This document shows, one piece after another, positions 57,099 through 64,000 of a stretch of 64,000 nt of DNA (positions are counted from its first letter, which is position 1; every line of letters begins with the position of its first letter). Origin of the DNA: Gnetum montanum (taxonomy: Eukaryota; Streptophyta; Gnetopsida; Gnetales; Gnetaceae); the NCBI GenBank assembly GCA_015680685.1, contig MNCI01004792.1, forward strand, positions 212,558-276,557, given 5' to 3'. The notes beneath the pieces are model-generated. The model saw nothing but the letters and a program-made list of their open reading frames with translations. It made no database searches and was not told the origin of the DNA. Both the position numbers and the translations under genes were made by a program.

Positions 57099-58764
57099 AC
57101 ACAGAGCCTCTTGCGCTTTCGGGAGGTAAAATTTGACTAAGGCATGGAACTCACACCTAGCTTGCTCAAGCCAGCTTGCTCACACTGTCAAGCTAGCTTG
57201 CCCTCAGCTTGAGTAACTCCAACAACTTCATAATCAAGTTAAAAATTGTTCAAATATGAGGGGGAAATCCATCCTCAAGGGCCACTTATGTCCACTCTAA
57301 GTTTCAGCATTCAAAAATTCAAATTTTGAGACAAATTGTTCATGTTTTCACACTCACACTGTCACTCACACTGAGGTCATGTTGGCAGTGTGAGTGCATC
57401 ATGAGCAACTTCGAAACCCCCAAAATTAAGTCAAAATGACATGAGTCCAAGGTTGAAGTCATCCTCAAGGTTGATTGTTAACAAATTCAAGTCCTAGCCT
57501 TCAGAATTCCAAGATTTCAGGTCTAAAATTGCAAGTTTCTGTAGCTCATGTTGTGGTCACGCTACACTCACATTGGCAGCATGAGTCCAGCGTGAGCTGC
57601 CAAAAGTGGCCCAAAACAAGTTACTCTCAAGCTCAAGTTTTGACTTGCAGATCACTCTCAAGGTCAACCACAATTAGACAACAGCTGTACTCAAGGAACA
57701 GGCTTCAAAGTTCAAAATTTGGTGCAAAATGTGTCATTTCAGCTCACTCACATTGAGGTCACACTGGCAGCGTGAGTGTAGCATGAGTGAAACTTCAACA
57801 TGTTGAGGACACGCCAAGACAAAATCAACTTATTCTAGAAGTCTTGGTCAAGAAAAGATGCCTCAAACAGCCACAAAGCTACTCAGATCGACATCCTACA
57901 ACAGTCAATTTAGAGATCGAGAAGTTTCAAGAGAGCTAGAGTCAATTTTTCTTGTCATTTTCATTGTAAGTTTTCATCATTTGTGAGCTTGTTAAGCTCT
58001 TATGGTCCAAATTGTATGTGCTTCCATGAGCGTAAGCTAGCTTGAGTAAGCCAACACATGTTGTAAGATACAATGCACCTAGTCAAAAACGTAGCTTGCC
58101 CACACACGTCCAACAAAAACACAGCTGTCCATCAAACATGTGTCACTTGATCCATTTTCCTCTCAATTCTCAGCCATTGATTCCATCCATGAGTTCTGCA
58201 CCTGAACCCATACAAACCCTATAAATACCTTATCAATTCACATAAATGGGATTGGCAATTCTGAAGGTGGATGTCTTAGGAAACTTAGACCAGTAATCCT
58301 TTGGCACTCAGGCATACTTGACTCCTAGCATCCAAGCACTTTTGAAACACATCACCTTGGGGCTTGGTGCTTGACTTGCCATCCACACATGCAGCTATAC
58401 TTTGACTGGTGCACATCTTTTCTAAGTAATACAATACAATTCATTTTTCCAGCCATTATATTGCTTACTCTATTTTACATTTAGTTTACATTTTGTTTGC
58501 AATATTGTTCTGTGTACAATCTATTTGCATTTTGTACATCACTGTTTACATTGCAAACATCAATTACGATAACCCTAGTGCAAGGCGTAGTTTATGCTCG
58601 GGGAAGTCCTTGGTTGATTTGTGTGCAGACCATCCAAGGTACTCTACCTTCATTTTCTTTTTTAGCTTGCACTTGAGCAAAGGCAGGATCATCTGTGTCT
58701 GCTTGATGATCTTTCAGTGTTTATTTTCCCTTCCAACCTTATAGCAATGATTTAGATTAGTACA
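57056..58764 (+). repeat. 5' LTR of element D (1709 bases)
   Basis: Starts TGTAACACC, the same family of start as LTR A and C, and ends TAGTACA before the primer-binding site. It contains several CACTCACACTG...CAGTGTGAGTG inverted words (57345-57390, 57555-57600, 57740-57790). TATA box at 58220. The second LTR is not in the window, so ends rest on motifs and on comparison with A. Confidence 0.75.
58220..58227 (+). promoter_or_regulatory. TATA box in LTR D
   Basis: CCCTATAAATACCTTATC corresponds to the TATAAATACCT context in both LTRs of element A. Confidence 0.65.
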
Positions 58765-58771
58765 GTAAAAT

Positions 58772-58788
58772 TGGCGCTAGAAGCAGGG
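58772..58788 (+). other. Primer-binding site of element D
   Basis: TGGCGCTAGAAGCAGGG, seven bases after the LTR end, aligned with the sites in A and C. Confidence 0.7.
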
Positions 58789-58879
58789 CCTTACTTGTGT
58801 ACTGTCTGTCAAAACGTCAACCTAGATTACACACAATCAACTTGACTTACCCATAGTAAGCCCAGTTACTAACACTGTT

Positions 58880-59110
58880 AGTCACTCATGTTGTCTATTA
58901 GCTTGCTCACATCGTCAGATTGATATTTGTCACGCTGTTAGTCACTCACGTTATTTGTTAGCTTGCTCACATTGTCATCTTGTTGTCTGTTGCGCTATCA
59001 GTCACTCATGCTATAGTTACTCATGCTATAGCCACTCATGCTACAGCTACTTACGATGTCAGTTACTCATGCTACAACTACTCACGCTCAAATCGTCCAG
59101 CCTAGTTTAT
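58880..59110 (+). repeat. Leader short tandem repeats of element D (12-15 base units)
   Basis: Words like CACTCATGCTATAG and TTAGTCACTCACG repeat a dozen times. The same 'ctcacgct/catgagtg' words occur in the LTR of D, unlike the leader repeats of A and C. Confidence 0.7.
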
Positions 59111-59121
59111 TCACACTCACT

Positions 59122-62100
59122 ATGGAATCCTCCCAGATGAACCGAGTGACACTATCGATCTTTGACTTTGGGGCTGAAACCATGAACCCTATGACTAGTA
59201 TGGAACCATAACTATTATTCAATAGATAAACCCCCAAGGCCCTATGCACCAATCACTTAGGCTATAGGGCAAAGACCCTACTTATGCAACTCAAGATCCA
59301 AGCCAACCTGCCTATCGATCATGTAGAGAGGGAAGTGAAGCGAGACTATGAAAATATTTACAAAGGAGGTCATGAGTTCATCCCCTCAGCATTTGATATA
59401 ATCCCTCTTTCTAAACACCATCATCAACTCATATCTTAGCTCCTAATGGCAAGAAGTCAAGCCTTACAGCCACCTCCGATAGAGCCTCAGGGTGGAGATG
59501 AGGAAGAAGACTTTGTGGTCCAATCTGAGCATGGAGATTCATACCATATTGTTAGTCCCCACACCCATACAAATCCATTGTTCCAACCATTGTTGGAAGA
59601 GACCATACTTCCACCTTTATCCACGAACGCTCGACCAATGGCCTCTCTACAAGAAGTACCCACTTCCATTCCCATCTTCTCCATGCTCAACATTCAATCT
59701 GATATGTCCACTTCCATCATACCTCTGCAAGTACAATCCCAAAAACTCCCTCCCCAAACTAATGTAGGATCAACCTTATAATCTCAAGTGATTAGGATTT
59801 CATCGATCATACCAACTTCCAAGTCCACCCATTACATTCTACAAGTGCAAATTCAAGGAGCACCATTGATCACTTCAGCCCAACACGTTCAACAACACCC
59901 TGCAATCTCATCTCTAAATGTTTCTCCGCCACAGCAACCAATAATTCAACAGTCGTCCTTTCCACAAACAATACAACAATTGAATTACTATCAATCACAA
60001 CCTGCTCAACCCACTGGTTTGCCTACTGCCCAAGAGTGGGCAGACACAAAAAAAATGATGCATTCGCTAATAGAGGAGATAAGTTGCCTTAAAATTGTGA
60101 ACACTGAAGAAATTAAGGTACTGGACTTCTATCAAGATGATCCAATCAGACCCTCAGTTACACCATTAACCTTGACAAAGGGAGTCTCATTACCCTAGCT
60201 AACTAAGTACAATGGAGAGAGAGATCCAAATTCCCACTTAGTAACATTTCGAACATAATGTCTATTTCTTTAGGCATGGCTTCATGCAATTCTATGTGTA
60301 TTTGCAATGTCCCTAATAGGAAAAGCCCTAGACTGGTATCGAGATTTACCCGATAGCTTCATATTATCTTTGGAGGATTTTTTACATTAGTTTGTTACCC
60401 GCTTTAAATATAATTTAAATCCTAAAGTCACACTAGATAGCTTGATTCAAATTAAACAAGCACCATTAGAGCTAGTCTAGAAATTTATCCAAACGTGTAG
60501 TGTGGTCCTCAATGAACTTCACAAGCCCATCCCTGAAACATATCTGCTTACCATACCTAAAGCGGCCATGAACGACTTTACTAAATTAAAACATTATTAT
60601 TTGAATGCCCATACCTTAATTCAAGAATTTTTGCAAATTAAAAACATAGAAGAGGTAGCGCAAACAAGTAACGATCCAACCTACTCGACCTTTAGGAGCC
60701 AACATACAAGAAAAGAAAAGGATAAATCCAAAATGATAGTAGCAGTGATGGTAGAAATAGCCTGACCTAACTATCTAGGACAGAAAGAAAAACAACCTGT
60801 TTCTCCAACTGGTCATGAAAGAAACACACCTGTGCTTACACTTGAATCTTGATCAAATAGAAACACCAACATGGGTCATATGCATACATTCAAACGAAAG
60901 GACCCCGCTCAATATACACCCTTGCCTATGAAGCCTTTACAATTGCTTGATCAACCTCTAAAGGTAAGATTAATCAAACATAAACAAACGTCTCCTGCAA
61001 CATCTCAGAAACATGATTGATTTTTTGAGATGGCTAAGAACCTAGCTTTAGCGATAGCTAATGAACCACCCATTCCAACAGGTTTTAGGTTGGATAGATT
61101 TTGCAAATATCACCAATACTGTGGTCATTAAACTGATTAATATTTCATCTTAAAATAGGATATCCAGCAGATGATTGACAGGGGTGAAATAGTATTCAAC
61201 GAGGAAAACCCGGTGAGATCCCAAAACCAACCCATGGGGGTCTACAAGGATCCTCTCAATACCAATGACTTACCATATGTGATTAATACTATTCTTGTGG
61301 AGAATAGGTAGGATATCCCGTGAAAACCTTTTGTGATTCACAGGCCTTCGGGAAATACACCTACCTCAACCTCTCTTCAAACTCCTTTCATCACATACAT
61401 GTTCTCCACACCACAAAAACCATTTGTCATCCACATACCTTCTTCTATTGCAAAAACAACCACACCATCTGAAAATAGACCCACTTCCTTTGTGATCTGG
61501 GTGCCAAAACAGCCTAACACGTAACCCACTTCCATTCCACCACGACCCCTACGAGAACATCTTACCGATAGGCTAACGAGAGAGCACCTAGAAAGAGAAC
61601 ATCATGAGCACAAATTAGGACCACCAAAGCCCATACCGCTAAACACTGTTCCCATGGTTCCATCCACAAATGAGCCTAGCATGAGTCATTAAAACAAGAA
61701 TAATGTCATGGGTCATGTCCCGAACCCAGCATCCTTAGTTACCAACGCAAAAATTCCTCCATGAGAAATACAAATGCTAGGTCAAATGGACCAAGTCTCC
61801 ATAGAGAAGGATTCCCCAAATGGTAAAGACCTAGTGAGCACATTGCCCCAGGTTACACAAGCCTTGAAATAGAAGAATACTTCCTTAAGCCTGTACGACC
61901 TAATAATGACTTCACCAGTACATCGGGAAGCTCTCATACATATGTTAACTTTGATTCCTATTAGTGAGGACCTTCTTGTGGATGAGCCATCCATTTATGC
62001 AGTATTGTCCCCACAACCTTAGGAGTCAATGACCACATTCCTAGAGTTTCGTGCTAATACATTGAGCTAGATGAGAAAATGGGAGAAGTCATCACAACCC

Positions 62101-62749
62101 CTATGTTTATAAAGATAAAAGTCAACCATTTCAAGATATGTAGGGTGCATGTTGATGACAGTGTAGCAACGAATGTAATACCCTTTCCTATCATCGAGAA
62201 ACTAGGATGCACTGAACAAATATAGCCCACAACAACTTCTTTCTTAAAATCATTCAGTGGTTCCTATGTTGTGTTGAAAGGTATGGTTACCTTGGATTTC
62301 ATAGCAGGGGAGAAATTCCCCACATTAGCTAAATTTGTAGTAGTTGACGAAATGCCATGGTTTAATCTGATTTTAGGATGTCCTTGGCTAGCTTAACTTG
62401 GAGCTGTATCCTCACCAATCCATCAGGAGATCCACCTACCTTACGAGGGCAATGAGATCATCATACACAGGGATACAACGACATCACTTACTTCCTCACA
62501 CTCAGGAATGAATCAAGGGTCAAAAATTGAGTTTTCTTACCCTAATCAAGGAACAATGAGCATACTTCAAGACATGAACCCAACGCTAACTCAAGATCCT
62601 ACTAAAAGTAAGGAAGCACTAGACAAAACAAACATAGGAGCCATTCCCACTAATGTCTCTTGGTTAGAATTACCCTTTGACATCACTAGTGAAGGGGAAG
62701 GGGAGTATAAGATCATACCTACATGCCCTACCCCTCACATAAAACTATG
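59122..62749 (+). pseudogene. gag-pro: Gag-protease of Tat element D, decayed
   Basis: Starts MESSQMNRVTLSIFDFG. N-terminal block LMQLKIQANLPIDHVEREVK (about 59290). An acidic then Pro/Gln-rich region (59480-60010) precedes VLDFYQDDP (60118) and LTKYNGERDPNSHLVTF. The gag core FAMSLIGKALDWYRDLP is intact near 60300-60350, followed by FKYNLNPKVTLDSLI. A basic stretch (HTRKEKDKSK) follows. The zinc knuckle region at about 61090-61150 reads FCKYHQYCGH with its last Cys changed to Tyr. Protease near 62145-62400: VHVDDSVATNV, SFSGSYV, and LILGCPWLA, then LPYEGNEIII. It ends with the stop at 62747. Stops are scattered, so it is not functional as it stands. Confidence 0.85.
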
Positions 62750-62794
62750 AAGGATTAAAAAGCAACTTAATAATTAAGGCTAATTTCCAAATAT

Positions 62795-63045
62795 CCAGAA
62801 TGACGTTAAACTACCAACCGTCTAGTACAACGTTAAATTGCTAGTGAATGTCTGTAATGACATTAAACTAGCCATGGCCAAAAATGGCCTGTCCCTTTTA
62901 AGATTCCTAAAATGGTTATCGCTTTCGGCCCACTATGGCCTAAAACTAGTAACCCCTCTTTCTTTCTCAACACGGATGCAATAGTCCACCATGACTTTAA
63001 ACTGATGTGCACAGCCCAAAATAACTTAAACTAGAGCTCAATATG
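62795..63045 (+). repeat. TTAAACTAG-type repeats after protease (D)
   Basis: About six variants: GACGTTAAACTACC, ACGTTAAATTGCTAG, GACATTAAACTAGCC, GGCCTAAAACTAG, GACTTTAAACTG and ACTTAAACTAG. Same position as 15860-16095 in A. Confidence 0.75.
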
Positions 63046-63399
63046 TTGGAAGTTTACAAACATTCACTACGTTATGTCAAATTTTCATTTAGATGTTACA
63101 AGTTAAAATTTCCATTCATGCATCTTTGTTACTTTTCTTTTTCAAATATTTCGCTCTACGTTTCACTTTGCATTTTAGAAACTCATGTTACATGCATATG
63201 TTTATGATATACTTGAGAAAATAAGACAAAAACACCAAAAAGTGAGAAAAAGAAAAAAATATATATCAAACATCAAAGTGGCAATAGAATGCCATCATTT
63301 TATACCTTGATTAAATCCATGTCATTACATAAGTCCTCATACATTCCCATTAGGCATTTGAAAAACATCTAATAACTAAAATCAGGCCAATAGTTAAAC
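63046..63399. other. AT-rich spacer before the antisense gene end in D
   Basis: No ORF or repeat. It presumably holds the 3' untranslated region of the antisense gene. Confidence 0.4.
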
Positions 63400-64000
63400 T
63401 TATGCATCAGTACTAGGAGGGGGCTGGTCCCTAAGATCCTCTTCATCATCTGTTCTAGCTCCACTATGGTCAACTTCGTCATTAACATGTCCTTATAATG
63501 CGGCAAAAAACAAAGAAAAAACAACAGGTAAGAGTAGTAAAGTAAATAGTAAATGAAAAACCAAGAAAAACAATAACACTAACAATAAAAACAATAAAAC
63601 CATACAAAAATGAATGCCATAATAAAACACTCACAAGTGAGGAGGGCCCTACGTTGGCCTTCAAATGTCATAGAATCTCCTCCTTGGGCACATTTTCCCA
63701 ATTCTCCTCCAAGCCAAGATCAATACCAGCCAAGGTTTTACCCTTGTCCACTAAAGTCCAGGTAAGGCGCTCAAGAGAGAACATGCCTATCGAAGCCCCC
63801 CCAGAGGTGGTGGTAATTGTTCTCTCGGGAGATCCCTCCACCTTAGTACACTCAGTGAACATATCGTAAGCAAGCCACAAGCCTAATTCATCGATGAACA
63901 TCTCCATCCAGTGATGTTCAACTAACTCCTCCTTTAACCATTTCTTGTACTGATGCTTGTGGTCCTTTTGGTCTTGGCCCCATTTCTATACTTTAGTAGC
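63400..64000 (-). pseudogene. Antisense gene of element D, last two exons
   Basis: Minus strand. The penultimate exon runs from beyond the window to about 63635 and contains KWGQDQKDHKHQYK, then MFIDELGLWLAYDMF, aligned with EWGKTQRDHKHMYK and FMYEAFVKAIGTS of A and KWNHT-KDHK-IYK of C. It ends near a GTGAGTG donor; a T-rich intron ends TTATAAG at 63492. The last exon (63491-63400) reads HVNDEVDHSGARTDDEEDL, then PPPSTDA and stop: an acidic, Pro-rich tail like that of C (PPPPPMDV). One stop near the end of the penultimate exon suggests decay. This is the third copy in the same place and orientation. Confidence 0.75.

Larger units (their letters stand above)
57056..64000 (+). mobile_element. 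Tat-lineage Ty3/gypsy element D, 5' half
   Basis: LTR (57056-58764), primer-binding site (58772), leader repeats (58880-59110), gag-protease (59122-62749), TTAAACTAG-type repeats (62795-63045) and the end of the antisense gene on the minus strand (from the window edge to 63400). The rest of the antisense gene, pol and 3' LTR would lie beyond 64000. The same order as A confirms the arrangement. Confidence 0.85.

Noticed and set aside
59487-59693. Minus-strand open frame of 68 codons
   Set aside because: Shadow of the gag of element D.

Overview
This is plant nuclear DNA made almost entirely of decayed LTR retrotransposons, many nested or abutting. I found no convincing single-copy cellular gene, rRNA, tRNA or CRISPR array. 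The lineages present point to a seed plant, probably an angiosperm with a large, heavily methylated genome: a Sirevirus-like copia relic, another copia fragment, and four Ty3/gypsy elements of the Tat lineage (the one with a second, plant 'archaeal-type' RNase H). Coding regions carry many in-frame TAG, TGA and TAA codons where homologous copies have Gln, Arg or Trp, as expected from cytosine deamination. The species cannot be named from sequence alone.

Layout. 0.1-5.2 kb: a minus-strand Sirevirus-like relic (LTR, primer-binding site, gag, an unknown second ORF, polypurine tract) without pol. 5.2-9.4 kb: a 22-base assembly gap and an unrecognised minus-strand gene relic. 9.5-9.7 kb: an orphan last exon of the antisense gene described below. 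9.7-27.9 kb: Tat element A (plus), nearly complete, with a 5'-truncated left LTR. 28.2-31.3 kb: Tat pol relic B (plus). 31.6-33.1 kb: degenerate repeats. 34.2-35.6 kb: copia protease-integrase relic (plus), cut by element C. 35.6-54.1 kb: Tat element C (minus). 54.1-56.3 kb: two LTRs of another family head to head, followed by an unknown ORF. 57.1-64.0 kb: 5' half of Tat element D (plus), running off the window.

The most interesting signal is shared by A, C and D. Between gag(-protease) and reverse transcriptase, each carries a spliced gene on the strand opposite to gag-pol. In A it occupies 20660 down to 16227, in C 46116 up to 51005, and in D its last two exons are visible at 64000-63400. 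The proteins align exon by exon between A and C, with matching intron positions. Where visible, a TATA box precedes the first exon and an acidic tail ends the protein. It would be transcribed toward gag. Short interspersed motifs ending in TTAAACTAG or AAAACTAG flank this block and recur after integrase. In C the space between the antisense promoter and reverse transcriptase has expanded into a ~3.8 kb array of ~185-base units, each with an imperfect palindrome. Extra antisense ORFs are known in the Tat lineage (for example Grande, downstream of pol), but a multi-exon antisense gene between protease and reverse transcriptase, kept in three diverged copies, may be new.

How the parts work together (inference): gag, protease, reverse transcriptase, two RNases H and integrase were the replication machinery of A-D. 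Tandem repeats specific to each element fill the leaders. The antisense gene would be an accessory or regulatory cargo whose transcript converges on the gag transcript. All copies here are probably dead as autonomous elements.
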